The notes under the pieces: generated by a model
Seen by the model: the letters and a program-made list of their open reading frames with translations, nothing else
Told to the model about the DNA's origin: nothing
The model's database searches: none
NCBI GenBank assembly: GCA_029866005.1
Contig: JARXAE010000029.1
Location: forward strand, 1-32,177
Reading direction: 5' to 3'
Length of the DNA: 32,177 bases
Source: Fimbriimonas sp.
Lineage (GTDB): Bacteria > Armatimonadota > Fimbriimonadia > Fimbriimonadales > Fimbriimonadaceae
Translations under genes and position numbers: made by a program
Shown here: one piece after another, positions 22,875 through 31,681 of the stretch
How the letters are laid out: every line of letters begins with the position of its first letter
Numbering within the stretch: position 1 is the stretch's first letter

Positions 22875-24659
22875 CTACTTCGCTACGGTTCGTGTGTCCT
22901 GATCGCGTATTGTGAATCCGCTTTTATCGAAGTGCTCAAGCAGAGGAATGATGAACCTGCGCGATGTGTCGAGGAAGTCCCGCAATTCTGAGGCATTGAA
23001 TTCTCGGTTACCTGCCCACAAAGCCACCCTTCGCTTAATTTTTTCGAGCTGCTCCAAAGTGTAGTAAGTGCCTTCAGACACTTCGACGAGGCGACCAGCA
23101 TAGGCTCCAAGCTTCATGATCTCATCAACTGCCTGGGTAGGAAGGACAAGTGCCTTCGCCACTTCTGAAATGTAGGGAGCATTGATCTCGTGCTTGTCGA
23201 GTTCTTGCTCAACACGGACCAAGAGGCTATCCTGCTTTCCGGTGAGTTGGATGCAAAAGCCAACCATTCTGACGCGATAGTTTCCCTCTGACTCAATCTT
23301 CTTCAGGGCGACCAACTGACTAATGATCATGTCAAGGCACTTCGCATCCCAAGCGCGATTCATGAGGTCCATGACGATTTCCGCAGGTTGGAAGGCGACA
23401 GAGGGCTCCTTGACATGGAGTTCGGCAAGGCAACCGAGAAACCGTTGGGCCTCGCGCAGGAAGACATCAGGAGTAAACCAAGTCCCCCCGAAGCTAATTG
23501 CCCGCCGGCTACTCTTGATTTCAGCGAAAACATCTCCGAGCTCTTGCTGCGTAACTCCCATCAGTTTACAAATCTCGTGGGTCACCACGCCCTCATTACG
23601 CTCTCTCAAAATTCGCATGATGGCCTCCAAAGGATGCTCGACATCCCACTCGAAGACATTTTCATGGCGACGCTGAAGAGATGCTTGCAGGTTGGTAACT
23701 CTTCCTCCTCCGAGAACCAGGGGTGGGTGCAGTTGCCGCAACACAAGGGGCTGACCTGGAAGAGCGGCGATTCGCTCTGTCGGACGAATTTGCGCAATTT
23801 TAGGGTCTTGATCGCTCGGGAAGAGGCGACCTGTGACATCTTCGGTTCCGATGGTGATTCTCACTTCGGAGGCATATCCTGGAGTATGCCGCCAATCCAT
23901 TTCGGCTTCAAAGAAGTCGGTGGAACCCATGTCTTCGATCGAACCCACGAGCATCCCTGGGCGGAGTTTGTAGTGGTCTATCCCGATGAGGGTCAGTGAG
24001 ACCCGACTGCCAGCATCGATGAGCGTGAATGCCTCGTCCGTTTTGCTCACTGAGCGCATGGTTGCAGAGTGTCCTCCAGGGAAAATGCTGGCTCGGGAGC
24101 CCGCTTGTGGAAGACCTTGGGCGATGACTCCTGTGACGACGTAGCCTTGACGCGGTAGGGTGTCCACACCGTCAATTGCCATGTACCACTTGAACCCACT
24201 CGGCTTGGGGGCAACTTTGTGTATGGACGCGATGATTGCCTCACGAATTTCCTCGATTCGCTCGATCTCAATAATCGGAGAAGAGCAGAATCTGGTATCA
24301 GCAAGGAGGTTTCGAAGCTCAGCTGGAGCTAAACGCCCTCGGACGGTCACGACAAGCTCAGTTGCGGGTGAAGCAAGAATGACTTCAACGAACTCGCGCC
24401 AGGTGGGATGGTTAGCATCGCTTGGTCCAATGCAGACGACCGCGACATCCGTGAGAAGTGCAGCTGAGTAGGCGTGATGGATAAAGCGCTCGTAGCCAGG
24501 TGTGTCGATCAGGGTGGCCCGGATGGAGTCGAAATCCCATGGGTGGTAGGCACACTGACTGCTTAAAAGGGTCTGACTAGTAGGATGTTTCAGCAAGGCT
24601 TCCACCAGGCTCGACTTGCCTGCCTCGTGAGGTCCAAAAACTCCAACTACGACACCCAT
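22875..24659 (-). CDS. Divergent SelB-like translation factor (GTPase domain degenerate)
   Basis: A 594-residue protein with the layout of SelB, the elongation factor for selenocysteine tRNA: G domain (about 1-170), two beta-barrel domains (GYVVTGVIAQG..., about 172-350) and a C-terminal winged-helix array. The last winged helix, LRDFLDTSRRFIIPLLEHFD followed by KSGFTIRDQDTR, is a near-textbook SelB signature for SECIS binding. In the G domain, G1 (GPHEAGKS, 9-16) and G3 (DTPGYE, 52-57) are recognisable. G2 is not, and the NKxD/TKxD specificity motif is replaced by VTVRGRL (104-110). It may be an unusual SelB or a paralogue with a new role. No selA, selD or SECIS is in the window. It follows the glycosylasparaginase gene by six bases. 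Confidence 0.82.
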   Translation of the reverse strand: MGVVVGVFGPHEAGKSSLVEALLKHPTSQTLLSSQCAYHPWDFDSIRATLIDTPGYERFIHHAYSAALLTDVAVVCIGPSDANHPTWREFVEVILASPATELVVTVRGRLAPAELRNLLADTRFCSSPIIEIERIEEIREAIIASIHKVAPKPSGFKWYMAIDGVDTLPRQGYVVTGVIAQGLPQAGSRASIFPGGHSATMRSVSKTDEAFTLIDAGSRVSLTLIGIDHYKLRPGMLVGSIEDMGSTDFFEAEMDWRHTPGYASEVRITIGTEDVTGRLFPSDQDPKIAQIRPTERIAALPGQPLVLRQLHPPLVLGGGRVTNLQASLQRRHENVFEWDVEHPLEAIMRILRERNEGVVTHEICKLMGVTQQELGDVFAEIKSSRRAISFGGTWFTPDVFLREAQRFLGCLAELHVKEPSVAFQPAEIVMDLMNRAWDAKCLDMIISQLVALKKIESEGNYRVRMVGFCIQLTGKQDSLLVRVEQELDKHEINAPYISEVAKALVLPTQAVDEIMKLGAYAGRLVEVSEGTYYTLEQLEKIKRRVALWAGNREFNASELRDFLDTSRRFIIPLLEHFDKSGFTIRDQDTRTVAK

Positions 24660-24665
24660 AAATGA

Positions 24666-25550
24666 TTACAGCACTAATGCGGGGTATTCGCGATACTCCA
24701 CTTGTTCATTTCGGCTAATCCAGAGGGGAAATTCACCTTTTGTGGTCGCGGCACCGAAATCTCCATCCTTTCTGAGAGCGAAGACGACGCAAGGAAGAGT
24801 GAGTGACTCAGGCTGGCGGCGCATCATGTGCCGGATGGTTTCTTCGCACGCCTCAAGGGCTGACATTCCGGCTTCCATATTTCTCGTAGTTCGGAATGAG
24901 GCGCTGGCCTTCCAGAGTTCTTCGCCGAGGCCGGTTGCGCCGGCGGCGCCGATTTCGTCGTCGGCATAGATTCCTGCGCCGATGATGGGCGAGTCTCCTA
25001 CGCGGCCCGGCTGTTTCCAGGCAAGGCCACTTGTCGCCGAGGCGGCGATAAGGTGTGGCTTACCCAAGTCTTCGAGAGCGAGCATTGTGACGGTGTCGTG
25101 GCTCTCTTCGGCGGTGTGGACATAGAATTTATCCGCCTCGCCCCTTTTCCATTCATCGTACTTTGCAATGTTTGCTGCTGTCATGAGGTTCATCGGCTCC
25201 ATCCCGAGGGAGATTCCAAATCGACGGGCTTGGTCGCCGGAGAGCATGACGTGGGGAGTCTTCTCCATTACCGCGCGCGCGAGTGAGATCACTGGACACA
25301 GTCCTTGGACGGCGCAGACAGCACCTGCGTTGAGATCGGAGCCATCCATGATGGAAGCATCGAGCTCCATAACGCCGTCGGCGTTTGGAAGCGAGCCCAG
25401 GCCAATTGCGAGGAGTTCTGGATCGAGCTCGCAGGCAGCAAGGCCCCGTTCGACCATCGTGGTCAGGTCAGCTCCGGCTCTTCTAGCACTAAGCGCCGCA
25501 TTCATCCCAACCTTTCCAGGCTCTTTCCACGAAACAAGCAGAGTCGTCAC
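24666..25550 (-). CDS. Glycosylasparaginase / isoaspartyl peptidase family (Ntn hydrolase)
   Basis: A 294-residue Ntn-hydrolase precursor. It cleaves itself between Asp152 and Thr153 (HDTVTMLALE), making Thr153 the N-terminal nucleophile. Substrate-site motifs are GSLPNADGVMELDASIMDG before the cut, and GRVGDSPIIGAG with GATGLGEE after it. The motif set is closest to N4-(beta-N-acetylglucosaminyl)-L-asparaginase, although isoaspartyl or plain asparagine substrates are possible. No signal peptide is seen, so it is probably cytoplasmic. It starts with GTG six bases after a TAAACT box, without a Shine-Dalgarno sequence, and is first in a two-gene transcript with the SelB-like gene. Confidence 0.93.
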   Translation of the reverse strand: MTTLLVSWKEPGKVGMNAALSARRAGADLTTMVERGLAACELDPELLAIGLGSLPNADGVMELDASIMDGSDLNAGAVCAVQGLCPVISLARAVMEKTPHVMLSGDQARRFGISLGMEPMNLMTAANIAKYDEWKRGEADKFYVHTAEESHDTVTMLALEDLGKPHLIAASATSGLAWKQPGRVGDSPIIGAGIYADDEIGAAGATGLGEELWKASASFRTTRNMEAGMSALEACEETIRHMMRRQPESLTLPCVVFALRKDGDFGAATTKGEFPLWISRNEQVEYREYPALVL

Positions 25551-25556
25551 AGCAGT

Positions 25557-25562
25557 AGTTTA
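25557..25562 (-). promoter_or_regulatory. -10 box of a probable leaderless promoter for the glycosylasparaginase operon
   Basis: TAAACT on the minus strand, directly preceded by TG, lies six bases before the GTG at 25550. No Shine-Dalgarno sequence. Confidence 0.5.
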
Positions 25563-25648
25563 CAGATTTCAGGGCCTCAGCAATTCCAACCGGGAGGCTC
25601 CAGGCAATGTTTACAGGTTTAAATTTGAAGCGGGGAACCTGAAACCTG
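25563..25648. repeat. Inverted repeats in the region upstream of flagellin 3
   Basis: CAGATTTCAGG (25563-25573) pairs with CCTGAAACCTG (25638-25648) at 10 of 11 positions. Nested within, ACAGGTTT (25613-25620) pairs perfectly with AAACCTGT (25642-25649). No T run follows, so it is not an ordinary terminator. Confidence 0.5.
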
Positions 25649-25654
25649 TTAGAT

Positions 25655-25705
25655 TTACCAATACTGGTAATTTTACTAGGATGGTAAATGTGCTGGGGAT
25701 GGAAA
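25655..25705 (+). promoter_or_regulatory. Palindrome and bipartite element upstream of flagellin 3
   Basis: TTACCA-ATAC-TGGTAA (25655-25670) is a perfect palindrome. Directly after it comes TTACTAGG (25673-25680), 19 bases, TGGAAA (25700-25705), the same two blocks as before the other two flagellin genes. The element lies about 132 bases before the ATG. Confidence 0.4.
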
Positions 25706-25837
25706 CAAGTAAATGAACGAGGATCGTTGAACCAGCGAACTCGATCACGAAACCGGTTTAAGGAAATCGAAACGGGATCGTAAAATCCGGAAACCAAGGA
25801 TTGGTCAAGGGTCTGGTTCACGACACACGGAGGTCAC

Positions 25838-27268
25838 ATGTCATTTCGAATCAACACTAACGTCGGCGCCCTCAGCGCATTTAACAGCGTCAATCAAGTC
25901 ACGGACATGCTCAGCAAGTCCCAAGGCAAACTCAGCTCTGGTCTTCGCATCAAGGATGCATCGGACGATCCTGCCGGTTTGATCTCTTCGGAGCTCTTCC
26001 GCTCACAGATCAACTCGATGGATGCCGCACTGCGGAACAACCAAGAGGCTCTTAACTATGCAAAGACCGCCGAGAACGCTCTTGGTGAAATGAGCAAGCT
26101 ACTCAGCGACGCTCGTGGTCTTGCCATCGCATCCGGTAACTCGGCTACCCTTACGGCTGCTCAGGTTGCTGCTAACCAAGATCAGGTCAACTCAATCATC
26201 GCTTCGATTGATCGAATTTCGACCACCGTTACCTATTCGGGACGAAAGCTGCTCGACGGTTCCGCTGGAACTACCACGCAGATCTCGAACCAGTCGAAGG
26301 TCGCAGGATTCAGCTTCGGCGGATCACTGGGAACGACCTCGATCACGGCCAACGGTCTCATCACGTTGCAACAGACAGCTGCGGCAACTCGAGCACTCTA
26401 CACCGCGACGTCACTCTTGACTGCCGGTGCATTGGCTTCGGGAACAGTTGCGCTCAACGGTGTCAACTTCAACATCTCGGCAGGTACCACAGGTGCATCA
26501 CTCGCCAACGTCTTCAACGCGGCATCCGCTCAAACCGGCGTCACTGCTCAGTGGAACGCTGCGGGTAACCAGCTCACCTTCCAATCGGTTGAAACCGGTT
26601 CGAACAAGCAGATCACCTTCACCGATACCACTGGAGTTGTCAGCTCGGCTGCTAATACCACGGCAAACGTGGCTGGAGTTGACGCAGCGGCAACTGTCAC
26701 CATCGGTGGCGTGGCTGCTCTCTTCACCGGTGGTCGAAGCGGAGCAGATGGTCTGACCTTGACCGATACCAATGGTAACAAATTGCTGGTTGGAGAAGGT
26801 GGAAACGCAGTCTCGGTCGCCGCAGCGGTAGGACGAGTTGTTGCAGCTGATTCAAACTTCCAGATTGGATTCCTTTCTGGTGTCACCGCCAACCTGGCTC
26901 TCCGAAACATGAGTTCGAGCCAGCTTGGATCAGGCGTTGTTGCGGGATCCACTCTCAACAATCTCGACTTCTCAACAGCTCAAGCAGCCACCAGCGCTCT
27001 TGCAGTTCTTGATAAGGCAATCGAGGAAGTCAGCTCGATGCGAGGAAAGATTGGTAACTTCCAGCGCAACGTTCTTGAAACCAACAACCGTTCGCTGACC
27101 AACATGAGAGAGAACCTGTCGGCTTCCGAGAGCTCCATCCGAGACCTCGACGTTGCAAACGAAATGACCAACTACACCAAGTTGCAGGTCATGCAGCAAG
27201 CTGGAATGTCCATCCTCGGACAGGCAAACCAGAGTGGGCAATCGGTCATGTCACTCCTCCGCAACTAA
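25838..27268 (+). CDS. fliC: Flagellin, copy 3 (opposite strand)
   Basis: A 476-residue flagellin, close to copies 1 and 2 along the whole length, including the central domain. The N-terminus differs slightly (SFRINTNVGALSAFNSVNQV) and the C-terminus has an extra Asn (QSVMSLLRN). The ATG has CGGAGG five bases upstream. Its leader is not like the leaders of copies 1 and 2, so regulation may differ, although the bipartite upstream element is retained. It stands alone on the plus strand and ends with its own hairpin terminator. Bases 26330-26422 are identical to the matching part of copy 2. Confidence 0.97.
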   Translation: MSFRINTNVGALSAFNSVNQVTDMLSKSQGKLSSGLRIKDASDDPAGLISSELFRSQINSMDAALRNNQEALNYAKTAENALGEMSKLLSDARGLAIASGNSATLTAAQVAANQDQVNSIIASIDRISTTVTYSGRKLLDGSAGTTTQISNQSKVAGFSFGGSLGTTSITANGLITLQQTAAATRALYTATSLLTAGALASGTVALNGVNFNISAGTTGASLANVFNAASAQTGVTAQWNAAGNQLTFQSVETGSNKQITFTDTTGVVSSAANTTANVAGVDAAATVTIGGVAALFTGGRSGADGLTLTDTNGNKLLVGEGGNAVSVAAAVGRVVAADSNFQIGFLSGVTANLALRNMSSSQLGSGVVAGSTLNNLDFSTAQAATSALAVLDKAIEEVSSMRGKIGNFQRNVLETNNRSLTNMRENLSASESSIRDLDVANEMTNYTKLQVMQQAGMSILGQANQSGQSVMSLLRN

Positions 27269-27298
27269 TCACTCTTCTTCACCGAAAGACAAGACCAA

Positions 27299-27327
27299 CC
27301 CCACCTTCGGGTGGGGCCTTCTTGTTT
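27299..27327 (+). terminator. Intrinsic terminator of flagellin gene 3
   Basis: The stem CCCCACC (27299-27305), a TTCG tetraloop and GGTGGGG (27310-27316) are followed by CCTTCTTGTTTTT. Confidence 0.92.
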
Positions 27328-27397
27328 TTCAGGCTTGAGGATTTTGGCTTCAGGATTCAGGTTCCTAGAAAGCAACTTTCTAACTTGACGCAAGCGG

Positions 27398-27403
27398 TAC
27401 ACT
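27398..27403 (+). promoter_or_regulatory. -10 box of mfd, probable leaderless start
   Basis: TACACT seven bases before the ATG. A TTGACG upstream (27385-27390) is a good -35 sequence but only seven bases away, too close for ordinary use. No Shine-Dalgarno sequence. Confidence 0.45.
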
Positions 27404-27410
27404 CCCTTCA

Positions 27411-30400
27411 ATGCGCGTTGCCGATTGGGCTCGCCTCATTGCATCTTCGGAGTCCTTCCAGGAACCGTTCGACCGCCTTTCTGAATCCGTTGTGTGGAAC
27501 AGCGTGCCATCGGAAGCTCGAGCGGTCTTTGTTGGTGCATCTTACTTGCGAAATCCACGTAAAGTGCTCATCGTCACGGCTTCGTATGACCGGGCGTTGG
27601 CATGGCAGGCAAAGCTCGAACTGAGCGGCGTTCCGCATAGCGACATCCATCAGCTTCCTAGCGGAAACTCAGCTTTGTTTGAGGACGCCACACCTGAGCA
27701 AATTGCTCTTTCGGATCGCCTTGGAGCCCTTAGGTCTCTGGCTGAAGCCGGACCTAAGATCGTTATTGCGTCACCCCAAGCGGCGCTGGAACGAACGATC
27801 CCCTCCGATCTGCTACTAGAATCGTTTATCACCATTCGTTCAGGTGAGACTCACGACCAGGATGAGGTGGTGGAGACACTCAAGAGGTTGGGATATGAGT
27901 TGCAGGAACCCGTGCGACTTCCCGGTGGATACAGCAAGCGTGGCGGAATCATTGATGTTTGGCCAAGCGGGTACGAGCAGCCGATACGCATCGAATGGTT
28001 TGATACCGAGGTAGAGTCGGTTCGCTCCTTTGATGCTGGGTCTCAAAGGTCAACGGGTATTGTTCCCGCTTTACAGCTCGCCCCTTCACGAGAAGTTCTC
28101 TTTTGCGGAGATGAGAATGAGATTCGGGACACAATTCTTTACCAGCTTGAACGAGAAGTGGGCGGGGTTGAGGATGAAGAGGCGGCGGCGAGGCTAGAGG
28201 AACTGGTTTCGGCGGATGCCGAGCATTTTGCGGCGCGGCAGTTCTTCGACCGGATGGAGCTTTACCGACCCCTTCTGTTCCCTGACTCTGGCTGTGCCAT
28301 CGACCTTTTGGACGGTGAGGGTGACACTCTGATTCTCGATGAGCCGCTTGAGTTGGAAGCAATAGGGAATCGGGCTGAGGAAGAGCTGGCGCAGGCCCTG
28401 GCTGCGCGGGCCGCGCGTGGAGAGATCCTTCACGCAACAGCTAACGACTTCTTTCTTCCGGTGGAACACCTTGACTCTAGTTCAGTGAAGTGGGTTCTTA
28501 CCGCAATGAACGACAAGCCGAATTGGCTGGACGTTCGATCTGAATTTGAACTGGGTGGAGCGTCGCTTGAACCCTATCGAGGGCGCGCAGACGCACTCGC
28601 CCAAACAATGAAGACTTGGCGCGAACAGAATCTGACCGTTGTCTTCACAACTGATCAGCCGAACCGTGCCAAGTCAGTTCTCAGCCAAATTGACCTCTAT
28701 CCCCAGGAAACGGCGCCCGAAGAAACGCCGGAGAAGCCTTGGGGAGAACCAAACGGTCACTTGGTCAATGGCAACTTGGGTGGCGGATTCATCCTTCCGA
28801 ACTACAACCTCGCGTTCATCTCCGATGCCGAGCTGTTTGGTGTTGCTCGCCTGAAGCTCCCTCAGCGGAGATTTCAGGAGGGTGCGCCGGTCACTACGGT
28901 GCTTGACCTCAAGCCCGGCGACTACATTGTTCACATCAACTTCGGCATTGGAGTCTTCCGAGGACTCACTCGGCGCGAAGTTGAAGGGGTCGAGAAGGAA
29001 TTCCTGTTCATCGAGTACGCGGCTCCTGACAAGCTCTTTGTTCCGGCAGATCAGCTCGACCGCATCCAGAAATACCTCAACCCGGGGGATGCAAATCCCA
29101 AGCTCAATCGATTAACCGGAGGTGAATGGCAGAGGACCCTGGGAAAAGCGAAGGAGGAGGCCCGGGCGTTCGCCCGGGACCTCGTGAAATTGTACGCAGT
29201 TCGGAAAGACGTCCAACGTACACCTTACGGGGCGGACACTCCATTCCAGACGGAAATGGAACAGACGTTCCCATGGGTGGAGACTCCGAGTCAGCTGAGA
29301 GCGATTCGGGAAGCGAAGAATGACATGATGCAGCCGTATCCGATGGATCGGCTGGTTTGTGGTGACGTCGGATTTGGAAAGACAGAAGTTGCGATCAGAA
29401 TCGCCTTCAAGGCGATCCAATCGGGTCGTCAGGTCGCGATTCTTTGTCCGACCACGATTCTTTCGGAGCAGCATCACCGGAATTTTGTGGACCGACTTGG
29501 CTCTTTTGGAACTCGCGTCGGCTTGATCAATCGTTACACGCATGCCAGCGAGAGACGTGAGATCATCGCAGACCTGAAGAGCGGATCGATCGAGATGGTC
29601 ATCGGAACTCACGCCTTGCTGGGCAAAGAGATTCAGTTCAAGAATCTCGGCATGGTGGTGATCGACGAGGAGCAGAAGTTTGGCGTGAAGCAGAAGGAAA
29701 TGTTGAAGGAGCTTCGTACGGAGGTGGACGTTTTGACCCTTTCGGCGACCCCGATTCCGAGAACTCTGAGTATGGCGCTGATGGACATTCGGCAAATGTC
29801 TACAATCAATGACCCACCACCGGGGCGACTTCCGGTTCGGACATTTGTGCGGCAGTACTCCACGGAAGTCGTTCGAGAGGCCATTCTGCGAGAGCTTGCC
29901 CGAGGTGGGCAAGTGTTCTATGTTTACAACCGGGTGGACTCGATTGAGCATGTCGCCGAAAAGCTTCGAAAGCTTGTTCCTACCGCACGGATTGGAGTCG
30001 GCCATGGGCAGATGAACGAGAAGGAACTTGAGCCGATCATGGTCGGGTTCATCAAAGGCGAAATCGATATTCTGCTTTCAACGACAATTGTTGAGAGTGG
30101 AATCGATATTTCAAATGCCAATACGCTGATTATTGAGAACGCGGATCGCCTTGGTTTGGCTCAGTTGTATCAGCTACGTGGTCGGGTCGGACGGTCTGAT
30201 CGGCAGGCTTACGCGTTATTCCTTTACAACCGCAACTTGGACGCAAGCTTTATCGCCGCAAAGCAGGCTCAAGAAGATGCCTCCGGAGAGAATCGAAAGA
30301 AGAAGACGATGTCGGAAGGAGCACTCGCTCGGCTTCAGGCCCTGCAAGAATTTTCTTCGCTCGGCTCGGGCTACTCGCTGGCCTTTCGAGACTTGCAGAT

Positions 30401-31031
30401 ACGTGGTGCTGGTGAGCTGATTGGGGCGAAGCAAAGCGGAACAATGCTTCAGGTTGGATATGAGTTGTATACGCAACTGATCAATGAAGCCGTCGCATCG
30501 CTGAAGACTAGCGTTGATGGTCAGCCAATCACATCGGATACCGCTCGAGATCCGTTGGAGGCACTGACCCCGCTGCCTTCCTTTGAAATTCCGGTGATTG
30601 CGATGCTGCCGGAAAGCTACATCAAGGAGCAGGCTCAGCGGCTGTTCTACTACCAACAGATGATGTCTTCGCGAGATCAAACCAGGCTTGGTGAGGTTCA
30701 GACTGAGATCGAGGATCGGTACGGCAAGCCACCTTCTCCGGTATCCAACGCATTTGCTGTGATGTCGCTTCGGATTCGGGGCAAGAAGCTTGGCGTCGAT
30801 AAGGTTGACGCCCGACAGGGTCGCGTCGCGCTAACGTTTAAGAACCTCGAAGATGTCCCTCCGAGGCTTTTTGTGTTGCTTCCGAAGACTCTTCAAGGGT
30901 CGCACAACACTCGTGATGCATTCATATTCCCTTTCACTGGGGATCCAATTTTGGCGGTTGAAGCTCTGCTTAACGCGATCGAAAAGTGCTCGCGCCAAAT
31001 CGAAGAATCGAGGGCGGCCCTGAGCGTATGA
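27411..31031 (+). CDS. mfd: Transcription-repair coupling factor
   Basis: Mfd removes RNA polymerase stalled at DNA lesions and recruits UvrA. The 1,206-residue length fits. In order: the UvrB-like N-terminal module (about 1-330, with [20 protein letters not shown]), the linker domain, the CarD-like RNA-polymerase-interacting domain (about 490-560, [18 protein letters not shown]), the RecG-type translocase (GDVGFGKT at 651-658, [12 protein letters not shown] from 752, [21 protein letters not shown]), and the C-terminal TRCF domain. All helicase motifs appear intact. It begins seven bases after a TACACT box. The stop overlaps the next start by ATGA, so the pseudopilin and thpR genes are probably translated from the mfd mRNA. 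Confidence 0.97.
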   Translation: MRVADWARLIASSESFQEPFDRLSESVVWNSVPSEARAVFVGASYLRNPRKVLIVTASYDRALAWQAKLELSGVPHSDIHQLPSGNSALFEDATPEQIALSDRLGALRSLAEAGPKIVIASPQAALERTIPSDLLLESFITIRSGETHDQDEVVETLKRLGYELQEPVRLPGGYSKRGGIIDVWPSGYEQPIRIEWFDTEVESVRSFDAGSQRSTGIVPALQLAPSREVLFCGDENEIRDTILYQLEREVGGVEDEEAAARLEELVSADAEHFAARQFFDRMELYRPLLFPDSGCAIDLLDGEGDTLILDEPLELEAIGNRAEEELAQALAARAARGEILHATANDFFLPVEHLDSSSVKWVLTAMNDKPNWLDVRSEFELGGASLEPYRGRADALAQTMKTWREQNLTVVFTTDQPNRAKSVLSQIDLYPQETAPEETPEKPWGEPNGHLVNGNLGGGFILPNYNLAFISDAELFGVARLKLPQRRFQEGAPVTTVLDLKPGDYIVHINFGIGVFRGLTRREVEGVEKEFLFIEYAAPDKLFVPADQLDRIQKYLNPGDANPKLNRLTGGEWQRTLGKAKEEARAFARDLVKLYAVRKDVQRTPYGADTPFQTEMEQTFPWVETPSQLRAIREAKNDMMQPYPMDRLVCGDVGFGKTEVAIRIAFKAIQSGRQVAILCPTTILSEQHHRNFVDRLGSFGTRVGLINRYTHASERREIIADLKSGSIEMVIGTHALLGKEIQFKNLGMVVIDEEQKFGVKQKEMLKELRTEVDVLTLSATPIPRTLSMALMDIRQMSTINDPPPGRLPVRTFVRQYSTEVVREAILRELARGGQVFYVYNRVDSIEHVAEKLRKLVPTARIGVGHGQMNEKELEPIMVGFIKGEIDILLSTTIVESGIDISNANTLIIENADRLGLAQLYQLRGRVGRSDRQAYALFLYNRNLDASFIAAKQAQEDASGENRKKKTMSEGALARLQALQEFSSLGSGYSLAFRDLQIRGAGELIGAKQSGTMLQVGYELYTQLINEAVASLKTSVDGQPITSDTARDPLEALTPLPSFEIPVIAMLPESYIKEQAQRLFYYQQMMSSRDQTRLGEVQTEIEDRYGKPPSPVSNAFAVMSLRIRGKKLGVDKVDARQGRVALTFKNLEDVPPRLFVLLPKTLQGSHNTRDAFIFPFTGDPILAVEALLNAIEKCSRQIEESRAALSV

Positions 31032-31681
31032 GAAGAGCCTTTACCCTCATTGAGCTTCTCGTTGTCATCGCGATCATTGCAATTCTTGCCGCGATCCTTT
31101 TCCCGGTCTTCTCCCAAGCCAAAGCCGCCGCCAAGCGCGCGGGCTGTCTCAGCAATATGCGCCAGATCGGAATTGGCTTCAATCTCTATCTGAACGACTC
31201 TGACGACCGATTCCCAGATCGGCGCGATCTCAAAGCAATAGGATACCGTCCTTGGACGACTTGGCCCCCCAGCGACCCTCGAGCCGGATGGGCGATACCC
31301 CTCGTTGATCCGTATCTCAAGAATAGAGAGATCTGGTCCTGCCCAATGCTTCAGCAGGAGCAAGCCGTTCAAATTCGACAAGCTGAATCCACCTACTGGA
31401 TGTGGCGTTTCGACCGAACTACCGATCCCGTCGACCTCGATAATTTTTGGGGCAAAACTCCAGAGCAAGCAGCCGAAGACGCCAAGAATGCGAATAATCC
31501 AACGATTGGCACTCCACAAGGCGTCGCTGAAGTTGAACTTCTGGTTGATCCCTATTTTCCTCGAACCATCCCAACCGTCCCCGCAAGCCTAAGAGGCAAG
31601 ACTCCCCACGCAGGTGGCCGAAACCGCCTTTTCCTCGATCTCCACGCCAAGTGGATCCGAGACCCAAGAACAAATCCATGA
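31028..31681 (+). CDS. Type IV pilin-like (DUF1559/H-X9-DG-type) prepilin
   Basis: A 217-residue pseudopilin. The N-terminus [20 protein letters not shown] is a prepilin signal cut by a prepilin peptidase between Ala4 and Phe5; Glu9 (mature Glu5) is kept. Ala rather than Gly before the cut, and the continuation [17 protein letters not shown], are typical of Armatimonadota proteins of this kind. The rest is a globular domain ending [16 protein letters not shown], a variant of the H-X9-DG motif. Such proteins are numerous in Armatimonadota and Planctomycetes and of unclear role. The start is set by the ATGA overlap with mfd; the longer frame (from 30986) lies inside mfd. Its stop overlaps thpR by another ATGA. 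Confidence 0.93.
   Translation: MRRAFTLIELLVVIAIIAILAAILFPVFSQAKAAAKRAGCLSNMRQIGIGFNLYLNDSDDRFPDRRDLKAIGYRPWTTWPPSDPRAGWAIPLVDPYLKNREIWSCPMLQQEQAVQIRQAESTYWMWRFDRTTDPVDLDNFWGKTPEQAAEDAKNANNPTIGTPQGVAEVELLVDPYFPRTIPTVPASLRGKTPHAGGRNRLFLDLHAKWIRDPRTNP

Noticed and set aside
25489-25821. A 110-codon frame on the minus strand upstream of flagellin 3
   Set aside because: It overlaps the glycosylasparaginase start and its promoter in another frame, and shows no protein features.
27317-27410. TTCAGG/TTGAGG-like short repeats upstream of mfd
   Set aside because: Too short and irregular to call a repeat family. The part up to about 27327 belongs to the flagellin 3 terminator.
29112-30005. A 297-codon open frame antisense to mfd
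   Set aside because: It is the complement of the conserved Mfd translocase motifs and its translation has no recognisable family features.
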